Below are positions 23,563 through 34,990 of a DNA stretch of 64,000 nt, piece by piece (the first letter of the stretch is position 1; each line of letters opens with the position of its first letter). Made by a program: the position numbers and the translations under genes. Source of the stretch: Impatiens glandulifera (lineage: Eukaryota > Streptophyta > Magnoliopsida > Ericales > Balsaminaceae); contig NC_061862.1 in NCBI RefSeq assembly GCF_907164915.1, positions 142,963,913 through 143,027,912 on the forward strand. The letters run 5' to 3'. The notes under the pieces were generated by a model, which saw nothing but the letters and a program-made list of their open reading frames with translations, did no database searches and was not told the origin of the DNA.

Positions 23563-24444
23563 AGACTATCAAAAGTCATATAGGATAACCGTCGTTTTTC
23601 CAAGGGGTATGGCCCATCAATTAAAAATTAGACGTCATTTCCAAGGAGTCGTCATTATATTGAGGGTATATCAGTCATTCTCTCTTAACTTGAAAGACAC
23701 ATGTCTTTATGTTATTAAGAGATGACTATTTTAATGTTTGAGCGGGAAAATCAGATATCTCCTCACGTGGGACAATTGTCCTTGATCAGTATAATGAGCA
23801 CGTAGTTAGACGTTTTTCTTACTACACACATCTACAAAACTAAACGTCTATTAGACGCATGGGTCCATTAGACGCATACGTCTAATCACGTGTCATAAAT
23901 ATACGTCTAATGTCTATTAGACGTGTACGTCTAATTACGTATGAACACCACGTATTAGATGTGTGTTTGGTTAGATGTGAGCATCCTCTTGCTCATGACG
24001 TAAAAACGTCTAAAGTCTATTAGATGTGTACGTCTAACTGCGTAGGTTTTAAACCACAACATATAGACTTAGATGTATAGATTGTGAGCAAAAATACATC
24101 TAAGTACATGTCTCTTCCTTTAGACAACCTTGTCTAATAGACCGATTAAGGAAATTCGTTTGAGAGTATCTTTCCTTTCAAAATAATTTTTCCCTCTCAT
24201 TTTGTGCATGTACAAAAATGAATAAGTAAATGTTTTGAGGTCCTTCGAACCAAAAGTATTTTAATAGAAAAACATTTAATCTTCTGGAATGGCAACGGCC
24301 ATTGTTGATCTTCTGAAATGTATACTCAAAAGAGTATTTTCCATGCTTCATGTAGTCCTCCTGCATCACCTACATAAAAAATTATTTACAAACTTGGTAC
24401 CCATATTCAATTGGGTCTTCGATCAATTAGTCCCTTAGGAATCC
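23563..24444 (-). other. Spacer between gag and accessory-ORF promoter
   Basis: This is where pol would lie in an autonomous element, but I find no pol motif. A 63-codon open stretch at 24369-24178 (minus) is not recognised. The part at 23841-24130 is filled with ACGTCTAAT/ATTAGACGT words, several arranged as palindromes. Confidence 0.6.
23841..24038. repeat. ATTAGACG...CGTCTAAT palindromes upstream of accessory-ORF promoter
   Basis: There are three well formed palindromes: ATTAGACG-CATA-CGTCTAAT (23867-23886), ATTAGACG-TGTA-CGTCTAAT (23916-23935) and ATTAGATG-TGTA-CGTCTAAC (24019-24038). Additional half sites lie between them. The half site is the one that builds the LTR array at 27067-27676 of the same element. 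They lie 280-480 bases upstream of the TATA box at 23554, suggesting shared regulation or a common origin. Confidence 0.7.
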
Positions 24445-26202
24445 ATATCTAACATATTCTAATGGATTTCTCATGTTGCGTTGTGATTAATGTGTATGAT
24501 TTTGACTTAGCATACGACTTTCTTCCAGTCATTGATCCCTTAGCTTTTGAAGAAGATTTTCTTTTAAAACTCCTTGATTTTGAGTCGGGTTTTAGATTGC
24601 CAGACCTGTTAGCTGCTTCTAACTTATTTTTCAGCCAGCTAACAGTCGGCGGAACATAAATAATTTCATTCTTAAGAGCTACTTCTTCATGAATGAGATC
24701 ATATTCACTATCATTCAGACTTACTTTAACAAAACTTATTGGCTTAAGCTTGTCCTTCGATGAGTTTGACTTTTTGCACGACAGGTTTGAGTCATTACCA
24801 TCAAATCCAAGACCGGATCTAGATCTAGTAGGTTTTAACATGCTGATCTAATATTTGATAACTTCTCCAGACCTTGTCCATGTACTGACAACATAGTTTA
24901 ACCTCTTATTTTCAACTAAAATAGTTTGAATCTGTTCTTTGAGCATCTCATTCTCAGATGAGATCTCTGCAACTTTATTTTCAAAAACATTTGATTCAAG
25001 AGTTTGAGGTAAAACAGGTTGAAATACTTCAGGTGATAATTTTGTTTCATTTAAGAATTCTGCTAGCTTTCTGTACTCTATGACCATGTCATTTAGTGTA
25101 GCTACCAGTTGTTCCCTTGAAAATCCTTCAGAAGAGAAGTCAAATACCTTAGTTTCCTAAGTCTGTTCTTCATCTTCTCTTGCCATGAAGCAAGCCACTT
25201 CTTCGTCATCACTATCACTGGATGAGAAGTAAGAATCACGGATGCTTCGTCTGTTCTTCCCATCTCCTTCCATAAGAGCCTTTAGCTCCTTTTCATCATC
25301 CTTCTTATCTTCACGCTTAGGCTTCCGGCATTCCAATTGGTAATGACCTAAAATACCACAGTTATAACACTTAACGTTAGCTTTTGATTTCTTATTATCA
25401 TTTGAATTTGAAGATTTTGAGTTAGAATTGCTCTTCTTCATGAAGTCGCCAAACTTCTTCACGAAGAGAGACATGGTGTCGCTGCTCAACTGCTGAGCTG
25501 CCATCTTCACATCAGGAGCGGTTGGTGGCTCTTCAGTAGTCACCAGCGCTTTGGCAATGATGATGGATGTGGATTGATCTTCTTCAATTCTACAGTTCAT
25601 CTCGAACTTGTAGGCTTTAAGATCAGCAAATAGGTTGAAGAGAGATCTTGTTGAGATCTTTAGATTCCCTCATAGACATCGTCTTTATGTCCGATTCCCT
25701 CGGAAGAGAACACATAACCTTAATAGCAAGCTCCATGTTGCTATAGGTCTTGCCAAAGATAGATAAGGAGGAGACAATCTAGCTAAATCTGGTGTCGAAC
25801 TCGTCATTGTTTCACCAAGACTCATCTTGAAACTGTCAAATTGTTGAGTGACAACCATGATCTTGTTTTCCTTGGTTTGTTCGTTGCCCTCACACAATTG
25901 TGTGAGTCTGTCATAGACCTCTTTAGCAGTATCGCACTCGATGATATAGTTGAACATGCTATCATCAAGAGATCTGTACAGAACATCTAGAGCCATGTTG
26001 TTGAGGTTGTTCTTCCTCTTTTCTTCACTGGTCTATTCAGATTTCCCTTATTGTTCTTGATAGGACCATCTATGATGACACTCCACATGTCGTCATGGAG
26101 AGAAGAGAGATGAGCACGGACTCTCTTCTTCCACACGATATAGTTTTCCCTAGAAAAAGTGGGAATGACGGTAGCACTGACATCTTTGGTTATGGTCGAC
26201 AT
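24445..26202 (-). pseudogene. copia gag of the pol-less element
   Basis: The start at 26202 gives MSTITKDVSATVIPTFSREN, just downstream of the primer-binding site. The UBN2-type region (NYIVWKKRVRAHL, LCEGNEQTKENKI) is followed by a perfect CCHC zinc knuckle, CYNCGILGHYQLEC (about 25335-25376), and an acidic SSSDSDDEE segment. The C-terminal stretch at 24841-24449 is basic, with KSRSFKRKSSSKAKGS. Frameshifts near 26030 and 25790 and stops (e.g. near 25155 and 24845) break it. It would bind element RNA and form particles. In a pol-less element it suggests that the ancestor could be packaged but needed RT in trans. Confidence 0.8.
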
Positions 26203-26230
26203 TCTTGGAAAAACTTGAGAATAGAAGCAG

Positions 26231-26243
26231 AGCTCTGATACCA
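26231..26243 (-). promoter_or_regulatory. Primer-binding site (initiator Met-tRNA type)
   Basis: On the minus strand it reads TGGTATCAGAGCT, the classic plant copia PBS complementary to the 3' end of initiator methionine tRNA. It lies two bases inside the LTR end at 26246. Confidence 0.9.
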
Positions 26244-26920
26244 ATTGATAGGATAGGCTTAATCAATAGAGGTGGGGGTAAGGCTATTGATAAAGGCTTA
26301 GGAAAAACAGTTTGATAGAAATCTTGTTAAGGATTTAAATCACTTTCTAATCTACGCAAACCTTTGTAAACACTTGAAACAGAATAAAGTGTAGAAATGT
26401 TTACTTAGGTTTGAAGCTTAGGATCAAGAATGAGAAGATGACAGAAAGAAACAACACAACGGTTTTTTATAGATGTTCGGAGCAAACTCTCCTACGTCAC
26501 CCCCTTCTTCCAACCACCGAAATGATTCACTATAATATGCTTTGAATAAAATACAGTTTGCACGAATAGCTCACCGTTGAACAGAACAGACTCTGTTCAA
26601 CTTACAATATGATGAATATCACTCAGCTAATACAGTGCTTTGATTCTAACTCTTTCTTAATTAACACATAGTAAAGCAAGAAAGCAGCTAACAATTTCGA
26701 TAAATTAATCTGAGTATCAAAATCGGATAATTGTCTTCAAATAAGGAACAGGTACCAACGGTCGAATCTTCAATTAATGACACGTGGTGAGATTCCATTG
26801 GAACGCCTCCATAGTACACAACAGACTCTGAATACAAGGATCGTGGCCGTGCACAACTGGTAGTGCGTCGAATATTCTTCAGAGATGTACCTGCAAAACA
26901 AGTAGTGTGAAGGATATTCA

Positions 26921-26929
26921 CTTATATGG
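26921..26929 (-). promoter_or_regulatory. Putative LTR TATA box
   Basis: CCATATAAG on the minus strand lies between the palindrome array (U3 side) and the R/U5 part shared with the other LTR. Confidence 0.4.
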
Positions 26930-27066
26930 CATTGGTTGATTGGTTGCAGCTAGCTGTCGTACTGATCTTCACTAGAAAGTAGAGCAGGAGTAGCGTACGG
27001 CTAGAGCACGTGGGTAGGCGGGTGCTAGCTTCAAGCAACTACTTAAGCATTGCATTAGATGTATTT

Positions 27067-27676
27067 CAATTAGATGACCTCGTCTAATGAAATCAGACGT
27101 CCCCGTCTAATAACAGGATCCATTAGACCACCTGGTCTAATGGGATTAGACTACACGTCTAATTACAATCACTTCAGACTAATCTGAAGTAGTTAGACTG
27201 CACGTCTAACTTTCACTAGTTAGACTACACGTCTAACTTTCACATTCCATTAGACTCCACGTCTAATTACGGTTCCCTTCAGACTAGTTAGACTGCACGT
27301 CTAACTTTCTCTTTCCATTAGACTGCATGTGTAATTCAACCAGTTAGACTGCACGTCTAACTCCGCTAGTTAGACTGCACGTCTAATTCAACTAGTTAGA
27401 CTGCATGTCTAACTCCGTGTGTTAGACTGCACGTCTAACTCAACCAGTTAGACTGCACGTCTAACTCCGCTAGTTAAACTGCACGTCTAACTCAACCAGT
27501 TAGACTGTACGTCTAACTCCGTGTGTTAGACTACACGTCTAACTCGTTGTGTTAGACTGCACGTCTAACTCAACTAGTTAGATTGTACGTCTAACTCCGT
27601 GTGTTAGACTGCACGTCTAACTTCACTAGTTAGACTACACGTCTAACTCCGCTAGTTAGATTGCACGTCTAACTCC
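27067..27676. repeat. 26-bp-period minisatellite of palindromes in the LTR
   Basis: There are about 22 units of the form GTTAGAC-N5-GTCTAAC (most often spacer TGCAC; N5 is occasionally TACAC, TGTAC or TGCAT). From 27342 to 27654 successive units start exactly every 26 bases (13 starts). The inter-palindrome bases are of a few recurring types (CAACC, CAACT, CCGCT, CCGTGT). Units left of 27342 are less regular. Each unit could form a 7-8 bp hairpin or be bound by a dimeric protein. Confidence 0.95.
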
Positions 27677-27875
27677 GTGCATCTAATGCCAAATCAGTCT
27701 AATGAACCTCATTAAGACCAAGTCTAATATAATCTGATTTCGATACACCTGCATCAAAAATAATTAGACGCATAGATTGAGTTTTATATGCATTCATCAT
27801 CAAAATTCCAATAGTCAAACTACTTTGACACTTAGTCAAAATAATTTGACCCAACACATACACACGATCCTATCA

Positions 27876-28748
27876 AAATTTATGCTCTTTGAATCGGTTT
27901 CAGGAGGAGAATATGTGATTTTCTGATCCTATATTATTCATATTCACATACAACTGAACAAAATGGTGTTGTGAAACACAAAATTTGTACTTAAGATAAA
28001 GAGCGGGCCGGCAGCGAGACAAGATAAACATCATTCTTTTTGCTCATGACTTCATGCCTATTCTCTATTGAGATGATATCTTTCCACAAACTCATATCTC
28101 ATCAAGTCTTTCTCGGGGATGTCTCAACCACAAATGTTAACGATGACATACACCTTTCTACTGCCAACTTTATATATCTGCCAAGATTGATACAGATTAT
28201 GGCCGCATCACTTTTATTGAAAAATCTTTACCCTTTAAAATACAAAAAATATATGTATCAATTTTTTCTACATTTATATTTTCTCTCCTTCATCATAGGT
28301 TTTCAAATATTTTCCCATTTTACCCCCATAAATTCTTGAAACCTATCATTCTCAACAACTTAACCTTTACCATCATCTTTTGAAACATCATCCTCTCTCG
28401 TTATCCCACATTTACTACATATACCCAACTATAAAAGTTGACTGACAACTTTAATGTCGAGAAAATAAATATTAACTTTAAAAGTCGATGTGAATGGTAA
28501 AAATCTATGCCGAGTAAATAAATACATATTAAAAAATTCGCTGCCCACTATAAAAATCAAGAAAATAATTGCCGACTATAATTTTTTATTGAAAAAGTCG
28601 ATACTAATTCTGAAAAAGGAGAATAATTACCAACTGGTAAAGATCAAGAAATAATTAGAGACTAAAAATTTGATGCCCACCATGGGCTCTTCTTTTGTAC
28701 CGCACCATCTCTCGGTCAGTTTGAAATATCCCGTTATCAATATATTAT
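27876..28748. other. Non-coding spacer between two minus-strand LTR elements
   Basis: No gene is recognised. From about 28430 to 28670 there are repeated GTCGA/AAAGTCG and GCCGACTATAA words that might be subterminal repeats of an unidentified DNA transposon. No termini were found. Confidence 0.4.
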
Positions 28749-29081
28749 TGTTGGGTTTTGCAACAACAAAACTACGGATCTTCTTCGAAATCAAACATGC
28801 CCTGCTCTCAAATGAAAGAAGTGATTACACAAGGAATGATTGGACTACTCCACAATCAAAAGCTCCCCCAATCTTTCTATCTAGATCAGCCAAAGAACAA
28901 GAAGAAGAAGGAAACCAGAAAACCCTAAATCTGTAATTCACTCTCTCTCAACTTACTGTATGTTATGAGAAAAATACCCAAAAAAAAGTATTTATACTCT
29001 AACCCATTTTCATAACAAAAAATCCTGACCCGTTTACCCGGAGTTTAAAACTCGCCCGCAATGGCAAGGAACACCTCAACA
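28749..29081 (-). repeat. 3' LTR of the Tork-like element
   Basis: 333 bases bounded by TGTTG...CAACA, preceded by ATTAT. It contains a TATAAATAC-like motif (minus strand, near 28990). Confidence 0.92.
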
Positions 29082-29096
29082 ATTCTCCCCCTTCCG
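29082..29096 (-). promoter_or_regulatory. Polypurine tract
   Basis: On the minus strand the bases abutting the 3' LTR read GGAAGGGGGAGAAT, the typical plus-strand primer of copia elements. Confidence 0.85.
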
Positions 29097-29099
29097 AGC

Positions 29100-30915
29100 C
29101 ATGGGAGAATGTTGCTATAAACATTCATCATCGTGACGCTCCTACCAGAACCATTCCGGCTTTGGCACAACATATCTCACGCTTAACTCTTGGTAATCCC
29201 TTTGTCATCATATCTGACCCGTTCTCATCTGTATGCACTTTCTACAAGTATAACTCCTTCTTCTCGAGCACTTCACGGATCCAATGATATCTTCTTCGGA
29301 TATGTTTTGAACGTGAATGGAAACTTGAATTCTTGCTTACATGCATAGCACTTTGTGAGTCACTAAACACCACAAACATGTCTTGTGTAATGCCTATATC
29401 TTTCAACAATTCTTTCGTCTATCTCATTTCCTTACAACATCCAGTAATTGCAATATATTCAGCTTCTATAGTAGACAAAGCAACACATTTCTGTAGACGA
29501 GACTGCCATGATACAGCTCCTCCTCCAAAAGTAAACAAATACCATGAAGTTGATCTCATTGTGTTAATATCACCACTCATATCTGAATCAGAAAACCCTT
29601 CAACATGTGGCTTTCCAGTACCATAACACAAAGCGTATTTGGAGGTCCCTCGAAGATATCTCATTAGCCACTTAACTGCTTCCCAATGTGTCTTACTAGG
29701 ATTTGAAAGGAAACGACTAACTACTCCAACTGCATGAGCTATATCTGGTCTTGTACAGACCATTACATACATCAGATTGCCTATTGCTAAAGCATATGGA
29801 ACACTGCACATTTCTTGTCTTTCCTCTTCATTATTGGGAGGCATTGTCCTGTTTATTTTCAAGTGTGTAGCCAATGGACAAGCAACTAACTTTGCCTTAT
29901 CCATACAGAATCGTTTTAGAATCTTCTCAATATATCTCTCTTGAGACATCCACAACTTTTTCTTTACCCGATCACGAATGACCTGCATTCTATGAATTTG
30001 TCTTGCTTGACCCAAGTCTTTCATCTCAAAAGACTTAGCCAAATCCTTTTTCAACTTGGCGATCTTGAGCTTGTCTCTCCCAACAATCAACATGTCATCA
30101 ACATATAGGAGAAGTATAATAAAATCATTAGAAGAAAACTTTTGTACAAAGACACAGTGATCTGTAGACGTCTTCATGTACCCATGGATTGTCATGAACG
30201 ACTCAATCTTAAGATACCCCTTCTTTGGTGCTTGCTTCAAACCGTACAGACTTTTGACAAGTTTGCACACCATGTTTTCCTCACCTTTCTTATTATAACC
30301 TTCAGGCTGCTCCATATAAACATCTTCATCCAAATCACCATGGAGAAATGCAGTCTTGACATCAAGCTGTTCAACCTCAAGATCCATACAAGAAGCTAGA
30401 CTTAACACCACCCGAATATAAGTCATCTTCACTACTGGTGAGAAAATCTCATCATAATCGATTCCATGCCTCTAGCCAAAATCTTTGGCAACCAGCATAG
30501 CCTTGTATCTTGTCTTGCTATCATCACCTTCTTTCTTGATCTTGTACACCCATTTATTTTATAATATTTTTCTGTTCTCTGGTCTTTCAACTAGATCATA
30601 TGTGCCATTTTTCAGCAATGACTTCATCTCTTCATCCATGGAAGCTAGCCATTTTTTCTTATGAGCATCCTCAAGAGCCTCCTTATAGCATATAGGCTCC
30701 CCACAATCAGTTAGAAGGACATACTCTGTAGTAGGGTACTTAGAACTTGATCTTTTCTCCCTAGTAGACCTCCTAAGTACCTCTGTTTGTTGATTCTGTT
30801 GATTTCCATCTTCTTGTTGATCTTCAAAATCAGCCTCAACATTATCACCAAGATCAGTTTCAGTATCAGTATCATTTCCATGGCCTACAGCTTGACCCTA
30901 AGGAACATCATCATC
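29100..30915 (-). pseudogene. Tork-like copia pol, RT and RNase H part
   Basis: This is the 3' half of the polyprotein. The open stretch at 30432-29419 holds RT from DVKTAFLHGDLDEDVYMEQP through SLYGLKQAP and the active-site LLYVDDMLIVG to RNase H (FSDSDMSGD, LSTIEAEYIA). Upstream RT sequence (to 30915) includes NKWVYKIKKEG with a stop near 30470. Downstream, past a stop near 29418, the C-terminal RNase H continues (SDSQSAMHVSKN, HIRRRYHWIRE) to about 29110. RT copies element RNA and RNase H removes it. The YVDD core is intact, but the polyprotein is split by the CACTA insertion and stops. Confidence 0.9.
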
Positions 30916-31952
30916 CACTAGTAAAAAAACCCATTAATAGTAACAAAAAATAGTAACGGTTTGTTCAACGGTTATTATTAAGGGAGTAATAACAACAGTT
31001 TTAAAAATTGTTGATATAAAGGAAGTCAATATCAACCGCTCTTAAAATGGTTGATATTAAGTCATCTATATTAACGGAATTTTAAAACGGTTGATATTGA
31101 CTCTTTAAAAACCATTAATGATATTGATCATATCTATATCAACCACTTTAAAAACCATTAATATTAACCAAATCTATATCAACCACTTTAAAAACCGTTG
31201 ATATAAAGGGGGGCAATATCAACGATTTTAAAACCGGTTGATATAGAAATGGTCAATATCAAGTGTTTTAAAATTTTGTATATATTTATATAAATAGTTT
31301 AGGATTTAGTATATCTTTAATTATAAATATTTACAAATAATATTATTAATTTATTATATTTTTTATATGAATATATATTTATATAATTAGTTTAAGGTTT
31401 AGGGTATAAGATTAATTTTTTTTATAAGAATATATATTTATATATTTAGTATAGAGTTTAGAATATATGATTTATGATTTAATATTTATAGTATTATAAG
31501 ACTTATTCTATATGTATTATTTTAATTTTTTTTAATTTTGCTTAAACTTTTATATATATTTTGTTATATTATATTTTATTATTGTATCAAAATGTTTAAA
31601 TAAATTTTATTTTTTTTTAGCAAAAAAAAAATTATTCAATATTTTTATTAAAAGTTTTTATGAGAATTTATTTGTAATTTTTGAGTTATTTTTATTTATT
31701 TTATATAAGGAATAAAAGTGAGATAAAAAAAATAATATACACGATTAAATATTTTTTTCTATTAAAATAAAAATATTAATAAGATTTGTTTATGAAAAAT
31801 ATAAAATATTAATAAATTTAAGATTTAGTAAGAATAAAAAATACTATTAAAAAGGAAAAATTAAAATTTAAAATTTAAATAAAAAAATTAATAAGTGGAA
31901 AAATTATAGGAAAATTAAGAAACATATATAATCACATTATCTATCATTAATC

Positions 31953-32040
<88 letters not shown>

Positions 32041-32299
32041 TTTATTAATAATTAATTATATGAATTATATATATAAGTATGATATAATTATTAAATAATA
32101 ATAATAAGTAAAAAAACTAAAATTTTATGACAATATATCTTAAATTTAAAAACATTATATAATTTCATATATTATGTAATAATTTAAATATATATATATA
32201 TATAATTAAAATATTCATATTTATTTATTTATACATATAATATATTTTAAATTTAAAAGCTTTATAAAAAATAATTTGATTTGTTATTTAATAGAGTAA

Positions 32300-32333
<34 letters not shown>

Positions 32334-33630
32334 ATATATATAATATTACCATTTTAAAAATAATTAATATTAAATACTTTTTTAATATTTTTTTATTTAG
32401 TAATTTATATTTATATATTATATTTAATAGTTAATAAATATATATATATATATATATATATCATATTTAAGTAATTAAATTTGTTAAAATATAATATATA
32501 TATATATATATAATTAAAAAATAAAATATTATTAAAATTGTGGGTTGTTATACAAAATAAATAATTAATTAATTAAATCTTCATGAACTCTCTGATAACT
32601 TTCTCTTCAACCTAGATAACTTCTTTTCTCCTCAATCACCTCTCTTCCCACCACCTTTATTTTTATGAGGGTTAACTTCTTTTCTTCTCAATCTCTCTCT
32701 AATCCCTCAATATGCTCTCTCTCCTCCTTCAACCAATGCTCTTAATTCTTTTCTCATATTTGCTTGTAGATAAAATTATCATTGTATAATCAGGTTATTG
32801 AGATACACATTTGAGAAGTTGTTAAATAGATTAAACAGATTTCTCCAACAATGTTTATATTATTTACTTTAATTTTTAATTATTTTTGTTGTAAATGTTT
32901 TTATATGTAGGTATACTAAATTTGGACGAAATTAATTACGAAGAAGATGAGGTTTATGTGAAGGAACAAGAGATAGAAGATGAAGATCAAAGAAGAAGAG
33001 ATAGAAGATGAAGATTGAATTATTATTTTTTATTTTGTTGTATTATGATTTTTTTTGTTTATTTAAATATTGTATTTGTAGTATTGGAGTTAAATTGTTT
33101 AATGTTAATTTTGAAATTATATTTAAAAATTATATTGTCATTTGAAATTTTGTATAAAATAATAAAATTTATTTTAAAGTTATTTTTAATTAAAGAATTG
33201 AAATAATTTTTTTTTATAAATTTGGAATATAAAAATGTTAATAACCATTATAATTAAGAAATTACAACAAGTTTTATAGTTTCTTAATAACAACCGCCTA
33301 CAAAATGGTTCTACAAAATGGTTGTTAACATTTTTTTAATACGGTTGATATTGCTTAATAACAATTGCATGTAAAACGGTTGCAATTGTTTAATAATAAC
33401 AGTCCATAGAGCAGTTGATATTGCTTAATAACAACCGCTCACAAAATAGTTGTTATTGAGTATTAACAACCGCCCCAAAATGGTTGATATTTCATGTTTG
33501 AGCAATGCCTACGGAGGCTCTAGTAACGGATGTCAACCGCATTTTGAGCTGTTGTTATTACTCAATACTAACCATTTTTTGATTAATATCAACAATTTTT
33601 ATTGTTGATATTGACCTTTTTTTACTAGCA
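30916..33630. mobile_element. Non-autonomous CACTA-type element inserted in copia pol
   Basis: It starts CACTAGTAAAAAAAC at 30916 and ends TTTTTTTACTAGCA at 33630, so the inner 12 bases of the inverted repeat match and the outermost two (CA against TG) do not. Subterminal zones at about 30945-31265 and 33290-33615 are dense in GGTTGATAT / ATATCAACC words in both orientations, as in CACTA elements. The 3 bases outside (ATC left, CTC right) match at two positions. The interior is AT-rich, with a large TA run. A small acidic open stretch at about 32910-33010 (INYEEDEVYVKEQEIEDE) is not recognised. There is no transposase. Confidence 0.8.
31957..32037. repeat. (TA)n microsatellite inside the CACTA-type element
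   Basis: About 40 uninterrupted TA units; palindromic and prone to slippage. Confidence 0.95.
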
Positions 33631-34990
33631 CTCTCTGAGTCTGAAGCTACATGTGGCCTTGTCTCCTCAACATCATGAGACAACTCAAGACTAGAAAAAT
33701 CACGTATGTATGCATCAAGTTTTTCACCATCTTCAAAATTCTCAATAGTCTAATCTTCAAGGAATACCACATCTCGGCTTCTCAAAACCTTCTTGTCAAC
33801 TGGGTCATAACACCTGTATCCCCACTTTTCATCACCATACCCCAAAAATATGTATTGCCTGGTTTTTGTATCTAGCTTAGACCTCTCATATTTTTGAACA
33901 TGCACAAAAGCTCTTTAACCAAAAACACGTAAATAGTCATAATTAACATCTTTACCTGACTAGACACTTTCTGCACACTTATTATTCAATGGCTTGGAGG
34001 GAGAACGATTGATCACATACATTGTAATGCTCATGGCTTCAGCCCAAAAATGCTTAGCCAACTTCGCATGGGAGAGCATACTCCTCATCCGTTCCAACAT
34101 TGTTCTGTTCATCCTCTCTGCCACACCATTTTGTTGTGGAGTCTTAGGCACAGTCTGTTCATGTCGAATACCCTGCTCTTTGCAATAATCATCAAATGAG
34201 CCTATGTACTCTCCCCCATTATCTGATCGCACCCTCATCAGTTTTTTTTCCGTCTCTCTTTCAACCAGCTTGTGAATTACCTCAAACTTTGATGCAACCT
34301 CATCTTTGGACTTTATAGCATAGACCCAAACCTTCCTAGATGCATCATCTATGAAGGTTATAAAATAGGAAGCACCGCCTATGGATTTAATCTTCATAGG
34401 ACCACAAACATCTATATGGACCAGTTCAAGGACATTCTTTTTCAGTTCAACTTTTGACTTACTGAAGGAGACTCTGTTTTACTTACCCTTCAAGCAATGC
34501 TAATAATTTTCAAGATGAACATCCTTGAGATTCAGTAACTCATTCCTCTTGATCAAAACATTCAGCCCCTTTTCACTAATGTGACCTAGTCTCTTGTGCC
34601 ACAACTCAGAGGATGACTCCATCAAAACAGAATATGATGCATCATAGACAATTTTCAAATTTGTCTTGTATAAGGAACAACATTTCTTATCTCGTGCAAC
34701 AACCAATGAACCCTTGCTTAGCTTCCATGCTCCACCACTGAAAACATTATGGTAGCCTTCATCATCGAGACTACCTACTGAAATCAAATTCATTCTCAAA
34801 TCAGGAACATGTCTTACTTCTCTAAATGTCATGAAGCATCCCATGTTTGTCTCGATTCTAACATCACCAAGACCAACTATCTTGGACACACCATTGTTAC
34901 CCATGCGAACCTCACCATAATCACCAGCTTTGTAAGACTGGAAGTATTCTTTGTGTGGAGTAATATAGAATGAGGCACCTGTGTCAACAA
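33631..34990 (-). pseudogene. Tork-like copia pol, protease-integrase part
   Basis: Read on the minus strand from about 34990, IVDTGASFYITPHKEYF carries the protease DTG. It is followed by the stretch at 34904-34500 (MRMNLISVGSLDD, SSELWHKRLGHISEKG, the GAG-pre-integrase region with the integrase HHCC zinc site). The integrase core at 34397-33960 has [18 protein letters not shown] and [10 protein letters not shown], the DDE context. The segment down to 33631 has FGCRAFVHVQKYERSK and FLGYGDEKWGYRCYDP, then is cut by the CACTA element. A TGA replaces Trp at the start of protease and several other stops occur. Confidence 0.9.

Larger units (their letters stand above)
21920..27875 (-). mobile_element. 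Pol-less LTR element with gag and accessory ORF
   Basis: On the minus strand the order is 5' LTR (27875-26246), PBS, gag (26202-24445) and accessory ORF (23434 to about 22390), then a partial 3' LTR (22405-21920). The 5' LTR has perfect 9-base inverted ends (TGATAGGAT...ATCCTATCA in plus orientation). The gag is of the same type as the SIRE/Maximus-like gags in this window. No protease, integrase, RT or RNase H motif is found between gag and the accessory ORF. The 3' LTR keeps only the R/U5-like 486 bases; U3 and the polypurine tract are missing. The bases outside the two ends (CATAC and AAATT) do not match, so the right end of the element (in element sense) was rearranged. Confidence 0.8.
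26246..27875 (-). repeat. 5' LTR of the pol-less element
   Basis: It is 1630 bases with perfect 9-base terminal inverted repeats (TGATAGGAT at 26246-26254, ATCCTATCA at 27867-27875). It borders the PBS on its left. A TATA-like CCATATAAG (complement of 26921-26929) fits the U3/R boundary. The part left of it is what survives in the partial 3' LTR. U3 carries the 26-base palindrome array. Confidence 0.85.

Noticed and set aside
27067..27676. Regular array of palindromic direct repeats resembling a CRISPR array
   Set aside because: The sequence is a plant LTR. The bases between palindromes are short, recurring variants rather than unique spacers, no cas genes exist, and the period is only 26 bases including the palindrome.
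32900..33206. Small acidic and hydrophobic open frames inside the non-autonomous CACTA
   Set aside because: Short, AT-driven and without recognisable domain; not evidence of gene capture.
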